From assembly GCA_002420005.1 (NCBI GenBank), contig DIHE01000156.1, forward strand, positions 103,859 through 113,978: a stretch of DNA of 10,120 nucleotides, written 5' to 3'. The stretch is from Holophagales bacterium UBA5704 (GTDB lineage Bacteria; Acidobacteriota; Thermoanaerobaculia; Multivoradales; UBA5704). The notes under the pieces are model-generated. The model ran no database searches and was not told where the DNA came from. It was given only the letters and a program-made list of their open reading frames with translations. This document shows, one piece after another, positions 1 to 5,019 of the stretch (its first letter is position 1; each line of letters begins with the position of its first letter). A program made the translations under genes and the position numbers.

Positions 1-121
1 CCGCATCCTGCGCAAGATCGCCGGCGGCCAGTACGACGAGCTGGGCGACGTGACCACGCTCGCCGATCCGGGCGTGGTCGACAAGCTGGTGGAGGACCAC
101 CGGTCGAAGCACGCGGGGTGA
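1..121 (+). CDS. acs: Acetyl-CoA synthetase, C-terminal end (partial)
   Basis: Only the last 39 codons lie in the window (reading from base 2, stop TGA at 119-121). The enzyme makes acetyl-CoA from acetate, ATP and CoA in the cytoplasm. The visible tail reads RILRKIAGGQYDELGDVTTL and then ADPGVVDKLVED. In acetyl-CoA synthetases the segment RILRKIA...GDxxTLADPxVV follows the conserved SGKIMR lysine loop at the extreme C-terminus. The catalytic lysine and all substrate sites lie upstream, out of view. A related acyl-CoA synthetase (for example propionyl-CoA synthetase) is less likely, because the GD-TTLADP ending is characteristic of Acs. Confidence 0.85.
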   Translation, partial: RILRKIAGGQYDELGDVTTLADPGVVDKLVEDHRSKHAG

Positions 122-123
122 GG

Positions 124-140
124 GGCGGCAAGCTGTCGCC
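124..140 (+). terminator. Weak hairpin just after acs
   Basis: GGCGGC (124-129) can pair with GTCGCC (135-140) around a 5-base loop, with one G-T pair, starting 3 bases after the acs stop. No T-tract follows, so this is not a standard intrinsic terminator. It may be a 3'-end stabilising hairpin or chance in GC-rich DNA. Confidence 0.25.
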
Positions 141-171
141 GGCCTGACAGGTTGTCGACACGCTGCCGAGA

Positions 172-330
172 TCGAGGTGTCGCGGGGGAGGCGCCCCTTG
201 CGGGCGCTGGCACGTAGACCCGGGTTTCAACCCGGGTTGGTGGTGGTGCCCGCCAGCCCTCACGCACCCCTTCAGGGGTGCCGGCGGGGATCGCATCGTC
301 GGCATGGACCCGCTCGCCCGTGCCCCTGGA
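172..330 (+). repeat. Multi-hairpin interspersed repeat, direct copy 1
   Basis: First of two near-identical direct copies; the second is at 354-508, offset 182 at the left end and 178 at the right because of a 4-base indel. Three foldable parts are seen in order. The first is GGCGCCC/GGGCGCT (190-196 with 202-208). The second is ACCCGGG/CCCGGGT (218-224 with 231-237, loop TTTCAA). The third is CACCCCT/AGGGGTG (265-271 with 274-280), enclosed by an outer stem CCCGCC/GGCGGG (249-254 with 283-288). The stems are kept in both copies. This is the build of REP/BIME-like elements. No transposase gene is present here. Confidence 0.8.
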
Positions 331-353
331 TGAGCGGCCCGCACTGCCAGACT

Positions 354-508
354 TCGAGGAGGCGCGGGGGAGGCGCCCCTTGCGGGCGCTGGCACGTAGG
401 CCCGGGTTTCAACCCGGGTTCATGGTGCCCGCCAGCCCCACGCACCCCTTCAGGGGTGCCGGCGGGGATCGCATCACCGGCATGGTCCCGCTCGCCCGTG
501 CCCCTGAA
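354..508 (+). repeat. Multi-hairpin interspersed repeat, direct copy 2
   Basis: Second direct copy of the element at 172-330, with the same order of hairpins and the same core GGCGCTGGCACGTAG followed by the CCCGGGTTTCAACCCGGGTT palindromic stretch. It lacks 4 bases of the GGTGGTGGTG stretch found in copy 1. The differences are scattered single bases, which shows a fairly recent duplication or independent insertion of one family. Confidence 0.8.
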
Positions 509-593
509 GGGACGCCATCACGAGACCGGACCTCTGCAACCCGGGTTGAAACCCGGGTCTACGTGCCAGCGCCCATCAGGGCGCTCCCCCAAC
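498..593 (-). repeat. Inverted, partly diverged copy 3 of the same repeat
   Basis: Read on the minus strand, 593 to 538 gives the same core as copies 1 and 2: an AGCGCCC/GGGCGCT hairpin with a 4-base loop, then GGCACGTAG, then the ACCCGGG/CCCGGGT stem. Here the first stem is a perfect 7-bp match. Homology then weakens, but a CCCTTCAGGGG core returns near 500-512, shared with the right end of copy 2. Copies 2 and 3 therefore form a head-to-head pair, the arrangement of a BIME. Confidence 0.7.
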
Positions 594-607
594 CACCCGC
601 CGGCCGG

Positions 608-730
608 TCACCGCAGGTGAGCTGTCGGCGGGACGTCCGCATCTGCCCGGGGACCTTCGAGCTTCGCCCCCTGCGCGAAGGTGGCGGCCGGGAGCAGCAG
701 GAGCAGGGCGAGGGCGGCGCGGATCGGCAT
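608..730 (-). pseudogene. Short signal-peptide ORF, probably truncated secreted protein
   Basis: ATG at 730-728, stop TGA at 610-608, 40 residues. The first 20 residues form a textbook export signal: MPIRA, a run of hydrophobic Ala/Leu, then PAATFAQ with a likely cleavage after the Ala of TFA or shortly beyond. Only about 20 polar residues follow before the stop. No strong ribosome site sits at the usual distance; a GGGGAAG lies further upstream. Repeat copy 3 ends 15 bases past the stop, so the body of the gene may have been lost at that junction. It could also be a real small secreted peptide. I do not recognise the mature part. Confidence 0.35.
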
Positions 731-762
731 GGGTGGTAAGGCCGGCTTCCCCTGCTCAAGCA

Positions 763-864
763 TCAAAACGAGTCCAGCAGATTTTCGCGGCTTTCGCCCT
801 TGATGCTCTCCGTCAAGCACTCGGCGACGAAGCCGCCGTCCTGCTCCTGGGTCAGTTCGTCCAT
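763..864 (-). pseudogene. HicB-like antitoxin remnant
   Basis: ATG at 864-862, stop at 765-763, 33 residues: MDELTQEQ, then DGGFVAECLTESI, then KGESRENLLDSF. The QExDGGFVAECLTESI block resembles the first strands of the partial RNase-H fold of HicB-family antitoxins. In those proteins a short link such as FTQGD or TQGES, a helix of the EELLENI kind, and 30-60 more residues follow. Here the link is shortened and the protein stops within the helix, so the fold cannot be complete. No HicA-like dsRBD toxin is seen on either side. The call rests on motif recall from a short stretch. A different small protein is possible. Confidence 0.45.
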
Positions 865-953
865 GGAGTGAGAGTAGTGCCAGCCGCACCTCACGGAACC
901 GAACGAGCCGGCACCGCCGGGGAGCGGGCCGGCCGGCGGCTGATCGTGCCATG

Positions 954-973
954 AGACTCTTGACCCAGACTCT
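954..973. promoter_or_regulatory. Possible operator: repeated AGACTCT at the toxin promoter
   Basis: The heptamer AGACTCT occurs twice, at 954-960 and 967-973, 13 bases apart. The second lies within the short inverted repeat CAGA-C-TCTG (966-974). Both flank or overlap the candidate -35 box of the PIN toxin gene. Toxin-antitoxin operons are commonly autoregulated by the RHH antitoxin binding short repeats at the promoter, so this is a plausible operator; no direct evidence. Confidence 0.35.
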
Positions 974-988
974 GGTATCGCCCACAAT
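960..988 (+). promoter_or_regulatory. Candidate sigma-70 promoter of the toxin-antitoxin operon
   Basis: TTGACC (960-965, 5 of 6 to the -35 consensus), a 17-base spacer, then CACAAT (983-988, 4 of 6 to the -10 consensus). Transcription from such a promoter would start close to 995, which is the first base of the toxin's GTG start codon. This would make the mRNA leaderless, and it would explain why no ribosome-binding site is seen there. Confidence 0.5.
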
Positions 989-994
989 ACTACT

Positions 995-1423
995 GTGCTT
1001 GCGCCGCGGGTGGTCCTCGACACCAATGTACTGGTCGCAGCGTCGCGCTCCAGATGGGGCGCATCGGCCAAACTGCTGTCTCTGGTGGGGACCGGGCTCT
1101 TCGAGATCTGTGTATCCGTCCCCCTGCTCTTGGAGTACGAGGCTGTTGTCTTGCGTGGCGTGGAGCCCGACTCGGCCGAATGGAAAGTGCGGACAGACAT
1201 CCTGGATTACCTTTGCAAAGTTGCAACGCAGCAGGACATTTTCTTCCTTTGGCGACCCTATCTGCGAGATCCAAAGGATGAGATGGTCCTGGAAGTCGCC
1301 GTCGCCGGCGGGTGTAGTCAGATCGTTTCGTACAACACGAAAGACTTTGCAGGCGCCGAGAAATTCCACCTCTCCATCAGGAGCCCCAAAGAATTCCTCG
1401 CCGACATAGGAGCGTTGTCATGA
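995..1423 (+). CDS. PIN-domain toxin (putative ribonuclease) of a type II toxin-antitoxin pair
   Basis: 142 residues, starting with GTG at 995, the only usual start between the in-frame stop at 941 and the first PIN strand. PIN-family toxins are metal-dependent ribonucleases that cut RNA in the cytoplasm when their antitoxin is lost. The motifs are in the right order: VVLDTNVLV near the N-terminus (Asp9), a LLLEYE helix (Glu47), RDPKDEMVLE (Asp92 and Asp95), and a C-terminal YNTKDF (Asp117). All acidic positions of the active site therefore appear present. The length fits the short COG1569/TIGR00305-type PIN family. The stop overlaps the antitoxin start by 4 bases (ATGA), giving toxin-first order. 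GC content is visibly lower than in flanking genes (around 50% in some 60-base lines), suggesting acquisition by transfer. The target RNA is unknown. Confidence 0.85.
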   Translation: MLAPRVVLDTNVLVAASRSRWGASAKLLSLVGTGLFEICVSVPLLLEYEAVVLRGVEPDSAEWKVRTDILDYLCKVATQQDIFFLWRPYLRDPKDEMVLEVAVAGGCSQIVSYNTKDFAGAEKFHLSIRSPKEFLADIGALS

Positions 1424-1656
1424 GCACGATCAGTCTCAGGATCCCGGATTCCCTGCACAAACAGATCCGGAAGCTCGCGGATCAGGACGGGATTTCGATC
1501 AATCAGTTCATCAGCACTGCGGCGGCCGAAAAGCTCGCAGCGCTGATGACGGTTGGCTACCTCGCGGAACGCGCACAGCGCAGCAGTCGTGAGACGTTTG
1601 AATCAGCCCTTGCACAGCTACCTGACGTCGAGCCAGAGGACTACGACAAGCTCTGA
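1420..1656 (+). CDS. RHH / HicB-family antitoxin partner of the PIN toxin
   Basis: 78 residues. The N-terminal half, STISLRIPDSLHKQIRKLA then DQDGISINQFISTAAAEKL, is a ribbon-helix-helix: a short strand (residues 3-8), helix one (9-21), turn with DGIS, helix two (26-41). This fold dimerises and binds DNA as an operator repressor. The acidic C-terminal tail (residues 46-78, including DVEPEDYDKL) is likely to wrap and neutralise the toxin. The arrangement, a small PIN protein followed by this kind of antitoxin with an ATGA overlap, is a well-known pairing. Translation is coupled to the toxin. Codon use and GC match the toxin rather than the downstream lar genes. DNA target unproven; the candidate is the AGACTCT repeat upstream. 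Confidence 0.85.
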   Translation: MSTISLRIPDSLHKQIRKLADQDGISINQFISTAAAEKLAALMTVGYLAERAQRSSRETFESALAQLPDVEPEDYDKL

Positions 1657-1690
1657 CGTCCGGCGAGGAGCTTGCCCCGCGCATCAAGCT
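1647..1690 (+). terminator. Competing short hairpins at the antitoxin 3' end
   Basis: AGCTTG (1669-1674) can pair with CAAGCT on either side: upstream at 1647-1652, which includes the last antitoxin codons, or downstream at 1685-1690. Only one 6-bp stem can form at a time. No T-run follows, so termination is uncertain; it may be chance. Confidence 0.25.
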
Positions 1691-1716
1691 GCACGCACCA
1701 CCCAGCCCGTGGCCCC

Positions 1717-1957
1717 ACGCCGCGGCGTACATCCTTCCTGCCGCGGCGCAGATCGACGACGCCGTGGCGCAGGCTCCTTTTTTCCTACGCACGTCACCTG
1801 CGCCCCGGCGTGAACGGCATACGCCGGGACGTAGGTCACGCACGCCGCGGCGTGCATCCTTCACGCCGTGGCGCAGATCTCCTACGCCGGGGCGTGGGCT
1901 CCATCCACCCGGCAGCGCTCACCTGCGCCGCGGCGCAATCGAGCTGCGCCGCGGCGT
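1717..1957. repeat. Array of ten 12-bp palindromes on a 21-bp period, two 125-bp blocks
   Basis: Ten units match RCGCCGNGGCGY, several as perfect 12-bp palindromes. They start at 1717, 1738, 1759, 1800, 1821, 1842, 1863, 1884, 1925 and 1946. Steps are 21, 21, 41, 21, 21, 21, 21, 41, 21. Units 6-10 repeat the spacing of units 1-5 exactly 125 bases on. Linkers also match between blocks: ACATCCTTC and GCATCCTTC, AGATCGACG and AGATCTCCT, a GGCTCC start and a TCACCT end of the long gap. The array is therefore a duplicated block (1717-1841 and 1842-1966). The outer arms are conserved while the two central bases vary. It lies between convergent genes. It is not coding: the 41-base gaps break the 7-codon phase. 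Confidence 0.9.
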
Positions 1958-1968
1958 GAGAGGGCCGC

Positions 1969-2042
1969 GCGCCGGGTTGCGTCCACTGCTTTTCGGCGGC
2001 CATCCGGGCCGATCCGGCGCAGGGGCCGGACAGACCCGGCGC
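1969..2042. terminator. Long-range inverted repeat between convergent operons
   Basis: GCGCCGGGT (1969-1977) is exactly complementary to ACCCGGCGC (2034-2042), which ends one base before the larB stop codon. Inside is a smaller hairpin, TCCGGC/GCCGGA (2013-2018 with 2025-2030, 6-base loop). No T-tract follows on either strand. It could be a bidirectional transcript-end structure for larB and the toxin-antitoxin operon, or chance pairing in GC-rich DNA. Confidence 0.3.
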
Positions 2043-2822
2043 CTACGCGCCGCGGGGGATCCCGAGCTCCGCGGGTCCAACCGCCCGCGCGATCCGGCTG
2101 GCGAGCACGGCGGCGCCGTAGCCGTTGTCGATGTTGACGACGCCGATGCCGGGGGCGCAGCCGTTCAGCATGGTGAGGAGGGGGGCGAGGCCGCCGAAGC
2201 TCGCTCCGTAGCCGACGCTCGTGGGGACGGCGACGACCGGGGCGCGGACGAGGCTGGCGACGACGGTGGGCAGGGCTCCATCCATACCGGCCACGGCGAC
2301 GACGACGTCGGCGCGCCGGATGTCTTCGAGGTTTCCGAGCAGACGGTGGAGGCCCGCGATGCCGACGTCCCAGCAGCGGTGGACGTCGTGGCCGAACCAG
2401 TCGGCGCAGACGGCGGCTTCCTCGGCGACCGGCAGGTCCGAGGTCCCGGCGGCCAAAACGGCGATCCGCCCGCCCTCGCGTTCCGGCGGCGCGCCGCAGG
2501 TGAGGATGCGGGCTCTCTCGTGCCAGAGGGTGCCGGGATGGTGGGCCTGGAGACGCGCGGCGACCTCCGGCCGCAGGCGGGTCACCAGGGCACGGCCGTG
2601 GTTTTCGAGCATCCGGCCGACGATCTTGTCCAGGTCGTCCGGGGTCTTCCCTTCCCCATAGACGGCTTCGGGGTGTCCGTTGCGCAGCTCGCGATGGAAG
2701 TCGAGCTTGGCGAAGCCGAGGTCGGCGTAGGGAAGCTCGGCCAGGTCGGCGAGCGCCTGCTCGGGAGCGAGGCGCCCGGCGGCCACGCTCTGGAGCATTT
2801 CGAGGATCTGGTGCGGCTTCAC
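2043..2822 (-). CDS. larB: LarB, nickel-pincer cofactor carboxylase/hydrolase
   Basis: 259 residues. LarB carboxylates the pyridinium ring of nicotinic acid adenine dinucleotide and hydrolyses the phosphoanhydride, giving the dicarboxylated mononucleotide that LarE sulfurates. The C-terminal half is the PurE/AIR-carboxylase-like fold: LAAGTSDLPVAEEA (123-136), DVGIAGLHR (152-160), VAGMDGALPTVVA (177-189), and the Gly-rich PTSVGYGASFGG block (from 200). After that comes LNGCAPGIGVVNIDNG, with Cys221 in the place of the cysteine reported to form the substrate adduct in Lactobacillus LarB. The N-terminal part (1-110) carries the family's LDFHRELRNGHPEAVYGEGK signature. The start is GTG at 2822, overlapping the larE stop by 4 bases (GTGA), so translation is coupled. 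Length is normal for the family. Last gene of the minus-strand operon. Confidence 0.93.
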   Translation of the reverse strand: MKPHQILEMLQSVAAGRLAPEQALADLAELPYADLGFAKLDFHRELRNGHPEAVYGEGKTPDDLDKIVGRMLENHGRALVTRLRPEVAARLQAHHPGTLWHERARILTCGAPPEREGGRIAVLAAGTSDLPVAEEAAVCADWFGHDVHRCWDVGIAGLHRLLGNLEDIRRADVVVAVAGMDGALPTVVASLVRAPVVAVPTSVGYGASFGGLAPLLTMLNGCAPGIGVVNIDNGYGAAVLASRIARAVGPAELGIPRGA

Positions 2823-3637
2823 GAGACCGCCTGTGCTCCCCGATCGGCACCGCCCCGGCGGTAACCCTGCGGGTCGTAGCCGACCTGCCGGAACCCGAGA
2901 GAGAGCAGGCGCGGCTGGAGGTCATCCCAGAGACGGGCCAGGCGGGAGACCTCGTCCGGCGCCACTTCGACGCGGGCGGTGCCTTCGTCGTGGCGCACGC
3001 GGATCACCCGGAAGCCGTGGCCGGCGAGGATCTCCTCGGCGGCTTCGATGCGCCGCAGCTTGCCGAGGGTGACGAGCTGGCCGTGCGGAATGCGCGAAGA
3101 GAGGCAGGCGTTGGCCGGGCGGTCCCAGACGGAGAGCCCGAAGGTCTGCGCGATCTCGCGCGTCGTCGCCTTGTCCACCCCGTGCGCGAGGAGCGGCGAG
3201 TACACCCCGCGCTCGCGGACGGCCTGCAGCCCCGGCCGATCCGGCCCGGGGTCGGAGGCGTTGGTGCCGTCGCAGACCACGGCGAAGCCGCGGTGCCGGG
3301 CGAGGGCGGTCATGGTGTCCATGCGCATCCCTTGACAGACGTAGCAGCGGTGGCTCGGGTTGGCCACGAACTCGGGATCGTCGAGCTCGCTGTAGGTCAC
3401 CACCTCGTGCGGGATGCCGATCTCGGCGGCGATCCGGCGCGCCTCGTCGAGCTCCCTCCCCGCCAGCGTCTCCGCCGCCGCGGTCACCGCGAGAGCCCGG
3501 TCGCCCAGCGCCCGCCAGGCCAGCGCCGCCACCACGGCGGAGTCGACACCACCCGAATAGGCGACGAGGATCGATTCCCGCCCGGCGAGGTCGGTGAGCA
3601 AGGCGTCGATGCGGGCGGTCAGGGGAGCGTCGGCCAT
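2819..3637 (-). CDS. larE: LarE, ATP-dependent sulfur insertase for the nickel-pincer cofactor
   Basis: 272 residues from ATG at 3637. LarE adenylates the carboxylates of the LarB product and replaces oxygen with sulfur, making the thiocarboxylates that will hold nickel. An N-type ATP pyrophosphatase PP-loop SGGVDS is at 28-33. Further family blocks are HRCYVCQGMRMD (97-108), CDGTNASD (122-129) and WDRPANACLSSRIPHG (171-186). Cys178 sits where the sacrificial Cys176 of Lactobacillus plantarum LarE lies. Cys98 and Cys101 add a CxxC, so three cysteines may hold a 4Fe-4S cluster as described for other LarE proteins. The gene starts 11 bases after the kinase stop. The leader there is pyrimidine-rich with no ribosome site, so translation likely depends on coupling; an in-frame GTG at 3655 is a less likely start. 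larA and larC are not in the window. Confidence 0.92.
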   Translation of the reverse strand: MADAPLTARIDALLTDLAGRESILVAYSGGVDSAVVAALAWRALGDRALAVTAAAETLAGRELDEARRIAAEIGIPHEVVTYSELDDPEFVANPSHRCYVCQGMRMDTMTALARHRGFAVVCDGTNASDPGPDRPGLQAVRERGVYSPLLAHGVDKATTREIAQTFGLSVWDRPANACLSSRIPHGQLVTLGKLRRIEAAEEILAGHGFRVIRVRHDEGTARVEVAPDEVSRLARLWDDLQPRLLSLGFRQVGYDPQGYRRGGADRGAQAVS

Positions 3638-3648
3638 GGAGAGGGATG

Positions 3649-5019
3649 CTACCACTCCAGGACCGGCAGCCAGACCTCGAACGCGGCACCGCGGTGAGCC
3701 GGATCGGGCGGGAGGAGACGGGCGGTGCCGCCGTGGGCTTCGGCGACCCAGCGGACGACGGAGAGGCCGAGGCCCCCGGCGCCGCTGCCGGAGGCCGGGC
3801 CTCCACGGTAGAACCGTTCGAAGACGCGGTCGCGGTCCTCCGGCCGGACCCCCGGACCCCGGTCGGTCACGCGGAGGACCGCTCCCCCTCCCTCCCGCTG
3901 CACGTCGAGCGTGACGGTCTCTCCCTCGGGGCTGTGCTTCACCGCGTTGTCGAGCAGGTTGAAAGCCACCAGACGCAGCAGCGCCACGTCGCCGGAGACG
4001 GTGATCTCCGGATCGGCCCGGAGGTCCAGGCGCAGGTTCTTCTCCGCAGCCAGCCCGGCGAAAAAGGCCACCGTCGCGCCCGCCAGGTCCCCCAGGTCGA
4101 CCGGCGCCCGGGCGAGGCGGAGCTCGTTGCCGCGGGCGAGCAGAAGGATGCCCTCGATCACCGCGTGCAGGCGGTCGATCTCCTGCAGGTTCTCGCGCAG
4201 CAGGTCCTGGTACTCGGCCGGCGTCCGCTCGCGGCGCAGCGCCACCTCCAGGCCGGTGTGCAGGACGGTGAGCGGGTTGCGGATCTCGTGCGAGGCATCT
4301 GCGGTGAACCGGCGCATGCGCTCGACGTTGTCCTCCAGACGGCCGAGCAGGGCATTGAACGCTCCGGCGAGGACCGAAACCTCCTCGACGGCACCGGGAG
4401 GGAGGGGCAGCCGGCACCCGCCCGTGCTCCCCGAGCCGAGGCCGCGGATCGCCTCGACCAGGTCGCCGATGGGGCGTAGCGCACGCTGCGCCAGCGCCCG
4501 GCCACCCAGGGCCGCCACGGGGATCAGCACCAGACCGACCAGGGCGAGCCCCGCTCCCAGGCGATGCTTGGTCTGCAGGAGAGGCTCCAGCGAGCCGATC
4601 GCCTCGACGAACAGGCCCGGAGCGCGCCCCCCCACCTGGTGGCGGACGACGGCGTAGGGCGGCGTGGAACGCAAGAACCGGACTTCGACGACCGGCGGCT
4701 CGCCGGCCCGCTCCGGCTCCAGCGGCAACGGCGGAGCTCCCGGGGTCTGCGCCAGCACGGTGCCCTGGCGGGTGACGCGCAGCCACATGGGGATCGGCGC
4801 CTCTTCCGACCGGTGCAGCTCGGGGGCGTCCAGCAAGGCCGTTTCCGCCAGGTAGGAGGCGAGGCTTTCCGCTTCGGTCTTGAGGGTCAGCACGGCGTAC
4901 TGCCGCGCCTGCACCGAGGCATAGACGTACACCAGGGCGGCCGGGATGCCGTAGAGGGCCAGCAGCGAGAGGGCGAACCACCAGGCGAGCCGCGCCACCA
5001 GGGTGCGCGGGAGCTTCAC
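3649..5019 (-). CDS. Membrane sensor histidine kinase (QseC-like)
   Basis: 456 residues, starting with GTG at 5019, which overlaps the regulator stop by 4 bases. AGGAG lies 8 bases upstream. Helix one (about 12-34) and helix two (about 154-175) bracket a periplasmic sensor of about 120 residues without an obvious known fold. A HAMP follows (about 176-232), then the dimerisation helix with FTADASHEIRNPL, phosphoacceptor His244. The ATPase domain shows the N box NLLDNAVKHS (354-363), G1 DRGPG (386-390), F box FERFYR (400-405) and G2 GGLGLS (415-420). All catalytic motifs are intact. Family knowledge places this architecture with QseC/PmrB/IrlS-type kinases that sense metals, cations or envelope stress. 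The signal here is unknown. A link with nickel is suggested only by the adjoining lar genes. Confidence 0.92.
   Translation of the reverse strand: MKLPRTLVARLAWWFALSLLALYGIPAALVYVYASVQARQYAVLTLKTEAESLASYLAETALLDAPELHRSEEAPIPMWLRVTRQGTVLAQTPGAPPLPLEPERAGEPPVVEVRFLRSTPPYAVVRHQVGGRAPGLFVEAIGSLEPLLQTKHRLGAGLALVGLVLIPVAALGGRALAQRALRPIGDLVEAIRGLGSGSTGGCRLPLPPGAVEEVSVLAGAFNALLGRLEDNVERMRRFTADASHEIRNPLTVLHTGLEVALRRERTPAEYQDLLRENLQEIDRLHAVIEGILLLARGNELRLARAPVDLGDLAGATVAFFAGLAAEKNLRLDLRADPEITVSGDVALLRLVAFNLLDNAVKHSPEGETVTLDVQREGGGAVLRVTDRGPGVRPEDRDRVFERFYRGGPASGSGAGGLGLSVVRWVAEAHGGTARLLPPDPAHRGAAFEVWLPVLEW

Larger units (their letters stand above)
122..994. other. Gene-poor region with repeats and gene remnants
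   Basis: No intact recognisable gene is seen in these 873 bases. The contents are the direct repeat copies at 172-330 and 354-508, an inverted copy at about 498-593, a truncated signal-peptide ORF (608-730, minus), a broken HicB-like antitoxin (763-864, minus), and the promoter of the PIN toxin near 960-988. Open frames through the repeats read as low-complexity Arg/Pro/Gly protein and are not believable genes. The region looks like a place where genes have been broken down and repeats have accumulated. Confidence 0.6.

Noticed and set aside
608..1369. A 253-residue minus-strand protein
   Set aside because: The part from 1369 to about 870 is antisense to the PIN gene and low in meaning. Only the final signal-peptide segment from 730 looks real.
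951..1409. Plus-strand frame starting with ATG at 951
   Set aside because: It overlaps the PIN toxin in another frame, and its translation has no recognisable domain. The PIN frame has all motifs.
1717..1957. CRISPR array
   Set aside because: Units are 12-bp palindromes with 9-base linkers, far too short for repeat-spacer units. Linkers are themselves duplicated, and no cas gene is present.
1764..2864. Long plus-strand open frame over the palindrome array and larB
   Set aside because: It is antisense to a clear larB gene, and the array part reads as repetitive Arg/Pro sequence. The 41-base gaps in the array would break any 7-residue repeat protein phase.
2819..4981. A 720-codon minus-strand open frame spanning kinase and larE
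   Set aside because: Only its last 272 codons are a real protein (LarE). The rest is an Arg/Pro/Gly-rich shadow of the kinase gene in another frame, an effect of high GC.
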